From: Nibrella saemangeumensis
Lineage (GTDB): Bacteria; Bacteroidota; Bacteroidia; Cytophagales; Spirosomataceae
DNA: 64,000 nt
Reading direction: 5' to 3'
Assembly: GCF_039541915.1 (NCBI RefSeq)
Contig: NZ_BAABHD010000022.1
Coordinates: 1 to 64,000 of the forward strand
Part shown: in pieces, positions 54,701 through 61,079 of the stretch
How positions within the stretch are numbered: position 1 is the first letter of the stretch
Layout: each line of letters opens with the position of its first letter
The notes under the pieces: generated by a model
What the model was told of the DNA's origin: nothing
The model's input: only the letters and a program-made list of their open reading frames with translations
The model's database searches: none
Made by a program: the position numbers and the translations under genes

Positions 54701-55839
54701 AAGAACCGCTGCAGCCGCCTGGGGGTATAGGCCCCCTGGCGGGCTTTGGCAATGGCGGCCTCGCTGATGTCGGTGGCGAAGATGTGAATCGGTACCTTTA
54801 CGGCTTTGTCGCCGAGGATCTCCAGAAACATCATGGCCAGCGTGTAAGCCTCCTGGCCGGTCGAGCAGGCCGGCACCCATACCCGGATCGAATCACCTTC
54901 TTTTTTGATTTTCAGGATCTGGGGCAGCACAATCTTCTGCACGTAGTCCATCGTTTCGGGGTCCCGAAAGAAGTTGGTTACGTTGATGAGCAGATCGCTA
55001 TACAGGAGTTCGGCTTCTTCGGGATGCCGCCTGACGTACAGGGCGTAATCACTGAGCGATTCGAACCTGAAGAGCAGCATGCGCCGGATAATTCGCCGGC
55101 GTACGGTGGTTATTTTGTACTGGCTGAAGTCGGCACCGGTAACTTTTCGTAAGATCTGGATGATGGATTTCAGCACTTCTTCCTGCGTGGCCGGGATATC
55201 GGCATCCTCGGCATCAGCCGTTAGCTGAAACAAGTCTATTCGGCTGCTCAACAGACCTAACTCTTTGGCAATTTCCGCCGGAGAAAGCACCAGATCGGCC
55301 ACGCCCTCGGCAATAGCCGCCTGGGGCATAAACTTATATTTGGCCGTTTCGTCCTGCACAAACGTAAGGCCGCCCACGGCCTTAATGGCCCTCAGACCCA
55401 GTATGCCGTCGGCATTCATGCCGGACAGCAGGACGCCGATAGCGCCTGCTTTCTGCCGTTCGGAGAGGGAGATAAAAAACTCATCGATGGGCATGTGGAT
55501 AGCCGGATGCAACTGGCGCGGTTGCAGCGTCAAGATACTATCCACAATTTCCATGTTCGTATTGGGCGGAATAATGTAAACATGGTTCGGCTCGATTCGC
55601 ATGAGATGCTGAGCCTCTGCCACCGGCATCGCTGTTTCTTTACCGAACAGCATGGCGAGCTGGCTATCGTGGGTCGGGTCCAGGTGCTGGATATAAACGT
55701 ATGCCAGACCGGTATCCGGCGGCAGGGCTCTCAATAGCTCGGAGAAGGCTTCGAGCCCCCCGGCCGATGCACCAATCGCCACTACAGGTACCGATTTGGT
55801 TGCCGACTGACCGTCAGCAGTTTGTTCTGTTGGACCCAT
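51703..55839 (-). CDS. CheB-CheR-PAS-histidine kinase fusion protein
   Basis: A 1378-residue multidomain protein. Order: CheB methylesterase at about 15-200 (Ser in GASAGGLEA, His in YIQHLDP, Asp in SGMNADG); CheR methyltransferase at about 215-480 (LLINVTNFFRDP, WVPACSTGQEAYTLAM, SCRNLLIYLN); a PAS-like region; a long coiled coil at about 646-715 (EELQSAKEELQSMNEELETSKEE); several PAS domains; HisKA with His near 1150 (YAYAASHDLQEPLRKIQTLSDLL); and HATPase_c to the end. Such fusions occur in many soil bacteria and are thought to act in signalling rather than classical chemotaxis. No receptor, CheA or CheW gene is nearby. It starts 15 bp from a perfect 26-bp stem-loop, with the PAS kinase and a receiver downstream. 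Confidence 0.95.
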   Translation of the reverse strand: MGPTEQTADGQSATKSVPVVAIGASAGGLEAFSELLRALPPDTGLAYVYIQHLDPTHDSQLAMLFGKETAMPVAEAQHLMRIEPNHVYIIPPNTNMEIVDSILTLQPRQLHPAIHMPIDEFFISLSERQKAGAIGVLLSGMNADGILGLRAIKAVGGLTFVQDETAKYKFMPQAAIAEGVADLVLSPAEIAKELGLLSSRIDLFQLTADAEDADIPATQEEVLKSIIQILRKVTGADFSQYKITTVRRRIIRRMLLFRFESLSDYALYVRRHPEEAELLYSDLLINVTNFFRDPETMDYVQKIVLPQILKIKKEGDSIRVWVPACSTGQEAYTLAMMFLEILGDKAVKVPIHIFATDISEAAIAKARQGAYTPRRLQRFFTKVDDRYRINKAVRDLCVFAPHNLFKDPPFSRLDMVSCRNLLIYLNNTLQKKAISAFHYALNANGFLLLGKSESVSSASQLFSQLGKPYKVFTRRSDATSRVSFDMSPRLREAYADDDGKVQEGQPRKTLAVAPPAVDLEQVVDALLLRQYIPPSVLVNQDMDILQFRGSTGLYLAHSAGKATLNLLKMARPELVFDLRSTILKARKAGQPVRKPGLTFEVSNTTHYVAIEVVPIRTDTEDQLYLVIFEEAVPIVAPESRSMSARNQRIKELEEQLANLREDMRAVIEEHEVSNEELQSAKEELQSMNEELETSKEEIESTNEELMTTNQELQLRNDQLSEAYHFSEAIFTTIREATLILDKDLRVLNANKAFYHKFKTDESDIEGRLIYEIGNRRWDIPELRQLLGNILSRVAESQQSEVTHTFPASGEKVLMFSASRVSRQTRQDAILLAIEDLTDHRRAQRLLEEREMWFHTIADSAPFPTWVAGPDGRYTFVNQAWLNFTGSTLADEISYGWARNIHPDDRESYLTIYHSSLQDRKAFSAEYRLKRHDGSYHWILENARPMFFPDGTFNGYIGTSADVTLQKEMNAELDRRVQQRTQELDEANKTLEHTNHELTRTAENLHAVLDSSPASIAYLKALYNEQNEITDFQLAFCNEKFAQVNQIAMEDILGSKLSEHYPLLLQGETFEQLRHVATTGLPVYLEFPYRSQGNEAWLAASITKHDAGVILTGLDVSSLKEYQHQLENQNQALQRSNQTLEQYAYAASHDLQEPLRKIQTLSDLLRAQYSHELTATGGNLIERIHASASRMQALIKDLLTYARLSVDKPEPKIINLNGLITEVTEDFYTILEERKAMVHVEDLPEIRGSASQWRLVFHHLIDNGLKFYRSGVSPEIVIRCRTAPGWAFESVSGLNPDIEYAEITVQDNGLGFDPQYTDRIFDPFKRLHSVGQYPGTGIGLAICKRIIENHEGVITAMSQPGEGSAFLIYVPVMSVKKNS

Positions 55840-55853
55840 CTAAGAATAGTACC

Positions 55854-55910
55854 AGCCTCCAAAAGCAATACAGCCGGTAATGCCTACCGGCTGTATTGCT
55901 TTTGGAGGCT
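55854..55910. repeat. Perfect 26-bp inverted repeat (stem-loop) upstream of the CheB-CheR fusion gene
   Basis: Arm 55854-55879 is the exact reverse complement of arm 55885-55910, with a 5-nt loop (ATGCC). It lies 15 bp upstream of the fusion gene's ATG, in the 274-bp region divergent from the orphan cheB. No T-run follows on either strand. It may fold in the 5' leader and influence translation, or be a small palindromic element. Confidence 0.9.
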
Positions 55911-56113
55911 ACCGTTTAAAAGATTTATAACGCAGTAAAGGAAAAAAGTAAATCTAAGCATTTCGGGCCGTTAAAAAAATACGCCCTCCATTCGGATAAA
56001 TCCTGCATTTGTAAAACATTTCCCCGGCTATAGAGTAGTAAATTTTGTTAATAAGACTATACGTTGCGTTAGGTTGCTTGCTATAATGGCCAGATTGCCT
56101 GCGCAGTTTTTTT

Positions 56114-57166
56114 ATGGCAGCAGAAACGAGTATGGCCAGGCAAACTGTAATAGTGATTGGCGCTTCTGCCGGTGGCGTATATGCCCTGAAAGAGTTGGTG
56201 GCTTCGATTCCCGGAGACTTTGATGTGCCCATTTTTATTGTCCAGCATCTGGCCGCAGCGGTCCGGAGTTACCTGCCGGAGATTCTGAGTGCGGCCGGGC
56301 CATTGAAGGCAATTCATCCGGCTGATAACGATCCGGTTGCACCGGGTACGATTTATATAGCTCCGCCGGATCACCACATGCTGGTAGAGAAAGACCGCAT
56401 CATTGTGCGGAAAGGACCCAAAGAAAACCGCTTCCGCCCGTCTATCGATGCCTTGTTCCGCTCGGCGGCCTATAGCTACGGGCCGGGCGCGATTGGTATT
56501 GTGCTGACCGGATTGCTGAATGATGGGACCTCCGGGATGTGGTCTATCAAGCGGCTCGGCGGCATCGGCATCATTCAGGAGCCGGAAGAGGCATTATATC
56601 CGAGTATGCCGACAAGTGTGCTGGAATACGTCAATGTAGATTTCAGCGTCCCGATCTCGGAGATGGCTGGTCTGCTGTCGCGGCTGGTCAAGGAGCCGGT
56701 GCAGGATAAGCCGGACCTGTCTTCCGAAGAGCATACCCGGATGAAGAGGGAAATCACGATAGCCGCGCAGGAGAATGCGTTTGAACGAGGGGTTATGGAG
56801 ATGGGACCACTGACACCGCTTACCTGTCCGGAGTGTAACGGTACGTTGATTACCATTCGGGAGGGTAAGTTAATCCGCTACCGCTGCCATACCGGCCATG
56901 CCTTTACGTCGGATGCCCTGCTGGCCGAAGTGACCAAAAGCGTAGAGGAAAACATCTGGAAGTCGATCCGCAGCCTCGAAGAAACCGTCATGCTGCTGGA
57001 GCAAATTGGCAAAAACTACGAAGAAAACGGTCAGCCGGAAGAGGCTGAAGAATTTTACAACAAAGCCCGCGTCACCCGAGAACGCGCCCGGAAGCTCCAC
57101 GACTTTGTATTCCAGCAGGAGCAGTACAGCGAAGACCTCCGCAGCCACAAGCCCGAGGGTGCGTGA
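56114..57166 (+). CDS. Orphan CheB-type methylesterase with C-terminal Cys/His motif
   Basis: A 350-residue protein. Residues 8-195 are a CheB methylesterase domain with catalytic S18 (GASAGG), H45 (IVQHLA) and D137 (GLLNDGTSG). There is no N-terminal receiver domain, so control by CheA phosphorylation is unlikely. The C-terminal part holds C238-x2-C241 and C258-H259-x2-H262 (RYRCHTGHAFT), a zinc-ribbon-like motif seen in similar CheB homologues, and ends in a helical tail (EETVMLLEQIGKNYEENGQ). The start is the first ATG; a second at 56132 is possible. It is divergent from the CheB-CheR fusion and convergent with a kinase, in a cluster without chemoreceptors. Confidence 0.9.
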   Translation: MAAETSMARQTVIVIGASAGGVYALKELVASIPGDFDVPIFIVQHLAAAVRSYLPEILSAAGPLKAIHPADNDPVAPGTIYIAPPDHHMLVEKDRIIVRKGPKENRFRPSIDALFRSAAYSYGPGAIGIVLTGLLNDGTSGMWSIKRLGGIGIIQEPEEALYPSMPTSVLEYVNVDFSVPISEMAGLLSRLVKEPVQDKPDLSSEEHTRMKREITIAAQENAFERGVMEMGPLTPLTCPECNGTLITIREGKLIRYRCHTGHAFTSDALLAEVTKSVEENIWKSIRSLEETVMLLEQIGKNYEENGQPEEAEEFYNKARVTRERARKLHDFVFQQEQYSEDLRSHKPEGA

Positions 57167-57198
57167 TGGAAAAGGAAGGCCCCTCCTACGTATGGCAC

Positions 57199-58470
57199 CT
57201 AAGCAGGCCAGTGGATGGGGATTCTGATCCGGAACAGAGTGCCTGTTTCCGATTTGCTTTCGATCTCCAGACTGGCTTTCAGCAGTTCACAGAGCCGTTT
57301 CACAATAGACAAGCCTATGCCCTCTCCCTTACCGGGGAAATGACTGGACGCCTGTAGGGCTTGTTCTTCCTGCTCTGAGACCGGAGGCAGTCCCGAGCCA
57401 AAGGCGCTCGGGGTATCGGGAGACGGGAACAGCACCTGTGACAGCGAGCCTTCTTCCCGGTACTGTAAACCCGGACCGGTATCCTGCACGCTGATGATAC
57501 AGCGGTAATCGTTTTCCCGACTCCAGGACACAGACACCATTCCTTTCTTCGTATGCTTAACCGCATTCAGTACCAGATTCTGCAGGATGCGCTGAAGATG
57601 AACGGCATCACTCTCAAGCATAATTTCGTCCGGCCCATCTGCTTTCAGCAGCAGGTTCTGTTCCTGCGCCAAGGGCTGGAGGCTGTCTACCACCGACTGC
57701 AGGAGCTCCGACACATTGAATGACTGAATGTTCGTGGGTTCCTGGCCCGCTTCCAGCCGGGCCAGATCCATCAGTTGGGTAACCATGGTGCGGACAACGG
57801 TGAGGTTGCGGTTCAGCATCTCGATCATGTCGTCCCGCATCTGGGTAGAATCTCCTTCCAGTTTCAACAGAAAGGCAGCTCCCTGAATAACTCCGAAACT
57901 GGAGCGCAGGTCATGGGCCGACTGGCGCAGCAGATCCCCGCGTTCCTGGGTCAGTTCGTTAATCTGGTCGAGGGTTTTTTGCAGGGTCTCGGCGCGGCTG
58001 TTGGCGGCAATGCGCTGCAGGTCGCTGTATTGTGCCACACTGGCATCCATGGTCAGTCCGCTGAACCAGGCCATCTGCTCGTAGGCAGTCGCTGATAGCG
58101 ATATGCCCTGAGGAGGGTACAGTTCCCAGAACAGACGTAGCTCCGCCAACAGTACCTGGTGCAGCAGTTTCATCTCCCTGAGCAGTTCGTGCAGGGAATA
58201 GCCCTTTTGCCAGCGATGCAGGCCATGCTCGGCCGCCAGTTGGCTGATATCTGCCTCTTCGTTCTCCCGACGCAGGTGCTGCTCCAGCACATTGAGCATA
58301 AACGGCACTTTGTTGTTAAACTCTTCGCGGCTGAGAGCGGGCGTATGCTGTAAAGCAGGGTCTTTTTCGCAGACAGTGCGCCAATTGTTCAGCAGGGCGT
58401 CACGCCGGGCGGCCAGAAAATCCGCTAAACTGGCTAAAGGAGCCAACAGGTCATCGTCCGACAATTGCAT
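57199..58470 (-). CDS. Sensor histidine kinase with N-terminal helical sensor domain
   Basis: A 423-residue soluble kinase. The N-terminal ~165 residues are helical (FLAARRDALLNNWRTVCEKDPAL, HGLHRWQKGYSLHELLREMKLLHQVLLAEL) and resemble the RsbRD-type N-terminal sensor fold. The dimerisation helix has an unusual H-box, RQSAHDLRSSFGVIQGAAFLL (His near 185), then HATPase_c with N box (ILQNLVLNAVKHT), G1 (VQDTGPGLQ) and G2 (GEGIGLSIVKRL). Between G1 and G2 is a long lid of about 45 residues, rich in Ser/Pro/Gln, longer than usual. A receiver gene lies 39 bp upstream on the same strand, so they probably act together. It is convergent with the orphan cheB. Confidence 0.92.
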   Translation of the reverse strand: MQLSDDDLLAPLASLADFLAARRDALLNNWRTVCEKDPALQHTPALSREEFNNKVPFMLNVLEQHLRRENEEADISQLAAEHGLHRWQKGYSLHELLREMKLLHQVLLAELRLFWELYPPQGISLSATAYEQMAWFSGLTMDASVAQYSDLQRIAANSRAETLQKTLDQINELTQERGDLLRQSAHDLRSSFGVIQGAAFLLKLEGDSTQMRDDMIEMLNRNLTVVRTMVTQLMDLARLEAGQEPTNIQSFNVSELLQSVVDSLQPLAQEQNLLLKADGPDEIMLESDAVHLQRILQNLVLNAVKHTKKGMVSVSWSRENDYRCIISVQDTGPGLQYREEGSLSQVLFPSPDTPSAFGSGLPPVSEQEEQALQASSHFPGKGEGIGLSIVKRLCELLKASLEIESKSETGTLFRIRIPIHWPA

Positions 58471-58509
58471 AGATAGGTGCTGGTAAGAATGGTCGTGAAG
58501 ATACCAGCA

Positions 58510-58923
58510 CTACCCTTGGGGTGTGCTGAACATCTTCCGCCAGCAATTGCTGACTGATGCTAAAACCTGACTAAGGGTCTGATAGTTTGCCGGTTTGGTC
58601 AGGAATCCTTCCGCGCCTAACTGGTTTGCTTTATCGCGGTCAGCAACATCACTGGACGTAGTAAGCACCACGACCGGGATCTGGCTCCATGCCGGATGTG
58701 ATTTCAGCACAGCGAGCGTTTCAAACCCGTCCAGCAGCGGCATGTTCAGATCCAGCAGGATTAACGTAGGTGGGGGCACGGTGGGGTGAGCCGTCAGAAA
58801 GTCTATCAGCTCCTGACCGTTGTAGAAGATTTTCAGAACGCAGTTGAGGTGTGGGTTAATAGCCTGCTGCGCTAAAAAGCAGTCGTCGTCATCATCATCA
58901 ACAAGGTAGACAATCTGTTCCAT
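58510..58923 (-). CDS. Single-domain response regulator
   Basis: A 137-residue receiver. It starts MEQIVYLVDDDDDDCFLAQQ, with six consecutive Asp at 9-14, phospho-acceptor D58 (LILLDLNMPLLDGFETL), switch Thr in VVVLTTSSD and Lys in GFLTKPANY. This Asp-rich type is common in Bacteroidota and related to receivers paired with phytochrome-like or PAS kinases. It is the first gene of a two-gene unit with the kinase at 57199-58470 and has a strong -7 element 27 bp upstream. Confidence 0.93.
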   Translation of the reverse strand: MEQIVYLVDDDDDDCFLAQQAINPHLNCVLKIFYNGQELIDFLTAHPTVPPPTLILLDLNMPLLDGFETLAVLKSHPAWSQIPVVVLTTSSDVADRDKANQLGAEGFLTKPANYQTLSQVLASVSNCWRKMFSTPQG

Positions 58924-58950
58924 TTATGTACGTGTTACGGTGTTACTGAA

Positions 58951-58958
58951 CAAAGATA
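58951..58958 (-). promoter_or_regulatory. Candidate -7 element for the response regulator/kinase unit
   Basis: On the minus strand the sequence reads TATCTTTG, a full match to TAnnTTTG, 27 bp before the ATG at 58923. No TTTG box at 19-21 bp upstream is evident. Confidence 0.5.
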
Positions 58959-59050
58959 CTAATTTTATAAATCTATAGGATTGGTGTATTAGTAGAAAGA
59001 ATTGCATCGCCGGTGTATACGTTAGCTGGATCAGCCTGTTTAAAGCCAAT

Positions 59051-59113
59051 AAAAAAGCCGATAAAAGAGAATACCCATGTGCATCAGGTCTGGTATTCTC
59101 CTTTATCGGCTTT
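59051..59113 (-). terminator. Rho-independent terminator of the basic repeat protein gene
   Basis: A 22-bp stem with one mismatch (59054-59075 with 59092-59113) and a 16-nt loop, followed on the minus strand by TTTTTTATTGG. It starts 16 bp beyond the stop at 59130. The rest of 58924-59050 holds no gene. Confidence 0.9.
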
Positions 59114-59129
59114 AGCGGTTGCGGTACCT

Positions 59130-59636
59130 TTAATCCCTTACCTGGTAAAATCCGAGAATTTCTCTGGGTACCGAATTGACTCGTTCGGCTTCCCGCTTCC
59201 GCCAGTCATAATCGAGGTCATATGCTTTGTCGTTATACAGAATAAAGGCACCGTCGCCAAACGACAGACGTTGTAGCTCCCCACAGGGTTGTGGCGGCCG
59301 CTGTTGTCCCGGAGGCAGGCTGGGGAACCATAACCGGCACATACCCGGTGGCGGATAATGCCCTTTGGGTACACTGGCTAACTCGCGGGGCGTATTGCGG
59401 GGAAACCGGTTGCCTCGGCCGGGAAAGGTCCGGGCGTTACCACGGCCTCGTCCGGTAGCGTCTTTCCAGTCTTCTTTGGCCTCCTTACGATCGCGTTTCA
59501 TTTCTTCCTTCGCTTCCTTGCGGTCGCGCTTCCAGTCTTCTTTATCCTCTTTCTTTGCGTTACCTTTCTGGGCCCATACCGCCGGCCCTATGGCGAGCAA
59601 CATGGCCGTGAATAAGGCGAAAATCCGGTTTTTCAT
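59130..59636 (-). CDS. Exported basic repeat protein of unknown function
   Basis: A 168-residue protein. The ATG at 59636 is chosen because it opens a signal peptide (MKNRIFALFTAMLLAIGPAVWAQ); the frame is open upstream to 59786. The mature N-terminus is a charged helical repeat (KKEDKEDWKRDRKEAKEEMKR, then DRKEAKEDWKD), followed by an Arg/Gly stretch (GRGRGNARTFPGRGNRFPRN). The C-terminal ~85 residues look folded: PPPGMCRLWFPSLPPGQQ, CGELQRL, GAFILYNDKAYDLDYDWR. I know similar small secreted proteins in Cytophagales but no assigned function. Divergent from the DUF305-like gene. Confidence 0.75.
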   Translation of the reverse strand: MKNRIFALFTAMLLAIGPAVWAQKGNAKKEDKEDWKRDRKEAKEEMKRDRKEAKEDWKDATGRGRGNARTFPGRGNRFPRNTPRELASVPKGHYPPPGMCRLWFPSLPPGQQRPPQPCGELQRLSFGDGAFILYNDKAYDLDYDWRKREAERVNSVPREILGFYQVRD

Positions 59637-59813
59637 ACGTTTGTCATTTACTAATAGCCTGTTAATCTGCCCGATGTTCGATGAGCAGCCACAAAATTTC
59701 ATAGATAACGAATAAACTATTTCTTTCGTAAATAATCTAAAGAATAGTGTTACCGACCGGAACGGGCGTTGTTTGCCCGGTACCAATTTCGTTTACCCGG
59801 TAAGCCAGACGAT

Positions 59814-60488
59814 ATGAGAACGAAAAACAATGTACAACCTATCTGCGCAGCCGCATTGGCTGGCCTCCTGCTGACCGTATTCAGCGCTTCATGCACTTTG
59901 GCCCAATTAAGACCAAAGCCAAAAGCGAGTGGCAAAACGATTTCGACGGCGAGAGTCGGGGTGGTCAGCAGCCCACTGTTGGGATCGGTGAACCGCATGA
60001 TGGATAAACTTAATGCCATGCGCTTTAGTGGAGACCCGGATTTTGATTATGTCCTGTTTATCCGGAATCATCACCTGGCCGAAATAGAGCTGTCGCAGGA
60101 AGCGGTGAAAACGCTGAAGAGCGATTCGCTGAAGCAGATGGCCACGATGCTGATCAGCCGAAAACAGACGGAGGTGGATAAACTGGAAGACGCTCTGAAG
60201 CAAATCCGGCCGAGCCGCGCCAATCAGGCCTTTGTACAGGCGCAAAACCAGAAACTGGCCGCCATGAAGCTGAATTTTCAGGCGGGTACCCTGGAGAAAA
60301 AGCTGACGGGTAGGGTCGACGATGATTACGCGATCATCATGCTGGAACACCAGCGCGACGCCGTCGATATGACGCAGGACTACCTGAAATATGGTCAGAA
60401 CCAAACCCTGCGCGCCCTGGCCCAGCGGATACTGGCAAACGCGCAAACCGATACGGAACAGCTTAAAGCCCTAATGAAGCGGGTATAG
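59814..60488 (+). CDS. Exported protein with two DUF305-like (ferritin-like) repeats
   Basis: A 224-residue protein from the ATG at 59814 (an upstream start at 59769 is less likely). The N-terminus is hydrophobic (AAALAGLLLTVFSASC) and may be a lipoprotein signal. Two similar helical halves follow: DPDFDYVLFIRNHHLAEIEL ... QMATMLISRKQTEVDKLE, and DDDYAIIMLEHQRDAVDM ... LAQRILANAQTDTEQLK. The spacing of His and the Q-x2-E/D pattern match DUF305, a ferritin-like family sometimes linked to metal handling. HH is kept in the first half and a single His in the second. The function is not established. Possible weak stem downstream (60488-60540). Confidence 0.8.
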   Translation: MRTKNNVQPICAAALAGLLLTVFSASCTLAQLRPKPKASGKTISTARVGVVSSPLLGSVNRMMDKLNAMRFSGDPDFDYVLFIRNHHLAEIELSQEAVKTLKSDSLKQMATMLISRKQTEVDKLEDALKQIRPSRANQAFVQAQNQKLAAMKLNFQAGTLEKKLTGRVDDDYAIIMLEHQRDAVDMTQDYLKYGQNQTLRALAQRILANAQTDTEQLKALMKRV

Positions 60489-60626
60489 CAGGTAGGCGCC
60501 TTGGCAAATGGCCCAGTCCCATACGACTCAGCCTATCTGCAAACTTCAAACGTCAAACTTTAAACCAATTCAAAATCTGTGTAACTTGCGGCATCAAATC
60601 GTCAGCAACCGAAAGAGCGGATACGC

Positions 60627-61010
60627 ATGAACTTCCCTGAGGAACTCAAATACACACAGGACCACGAGTGGATTCGAATAGAGGCCGATGGTACGGCCGT
60701 AGTAGGCATTACCGATTTTGCACAGCACGAACTGGGCGATATTGTTTACCTGGATATTACCTCCGTCGGCCAGACCATTGCCAAAGGTGAGGTGTTTGGG
60801 ACGGTTGAGGCCGTAAAAACCGTATCTGACCTGTTTATGCCCATCGATGGCGAAGTACTGGAGCTTAACCCGGAGGTAGAGTCGTCACCCCAACTGGTCA
60901 ACGACGATCCCTATGGTCGTGGCTGGCTGGTGCGCGTTAAACCGGCCGATGGGGTTGACGAAGAAGGTCTGCTGACCGTTGACGCGTATAAAGACCTGGT
61001 GGGTCAGTAA
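60627..61010 (+). CDS. gcvH: Glycine cleavage system H protein
   Basis: A 127-residue lipoyl-carrier protein of the glycine cleavage system. The lipoylated lysine is K64 in GTVEAVKTVSDLFMPIDGEV, within the conserved E-x-VK-x-VSD context. The start MNFPEELKYTQDHEWIRIE and the tail RGWLVRVKP are typical, and the length is standard. It shuttles the aminomethyl group between GcvP, GcvT and Lpd, none of which is in the window. Upstream (60489-60626) are a 10-bp imperfect inverted repeat and an AAACTTCAAAC-type low-complexity stretch, but no gene. A terminator follows. Confidence 0.97.
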   Translation: MNFPEELKYTQDHEWIRIEADGTAVVGITDFAQHELGDIVYLDITSVGQTIAKGEVFGTVEAVKTVSDLFMPIDGEVLELNPEVESSPQLVNDDPYGRGWLVRVKPADGVDEEGLLTVDAYKDLVGQ

Positions 61011-61029
61011 CCTGGCTTAGCATTACCAT

Positions 61030-61055
61030 AAAGCTCCGACAGGGGCTTTTTTTTT
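61030..61055 (+). terminator. Rho-independent terminator of gcvH
   Basis: An 8-bp stem with one wobble (61030-61037 with 61042-61049) and a tetraloop, followed by nine T residues (61047-61055). It lies 19 bp after the GcvH stop and 25 bp before the dihydroorotase-like ATG. Confidence 0.9.
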
Positions 61056-61079
61056 AAGCAGCATCTAAATTCAGGCTTC

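Noticed and set aside
52825..55152. A 775-codon open frame on the plus strand opposite the CheB-CheR-kinase fusion gene
   Set aside because: It is the mirror of a GC-rich coding region. Its translation has no domain motifs, while the minus strand carries complete CheR, PAS and coiled-coil signatures.
60488..60540. 10-bp imperfect inverted repeat considered as terminator of the DUF305-like gene
   Set aside because: The arms (GCAGGTAGGC and GCCTATCTGC) do pair with a wobble, but the loop is long and no T-run follows, so it is not called.
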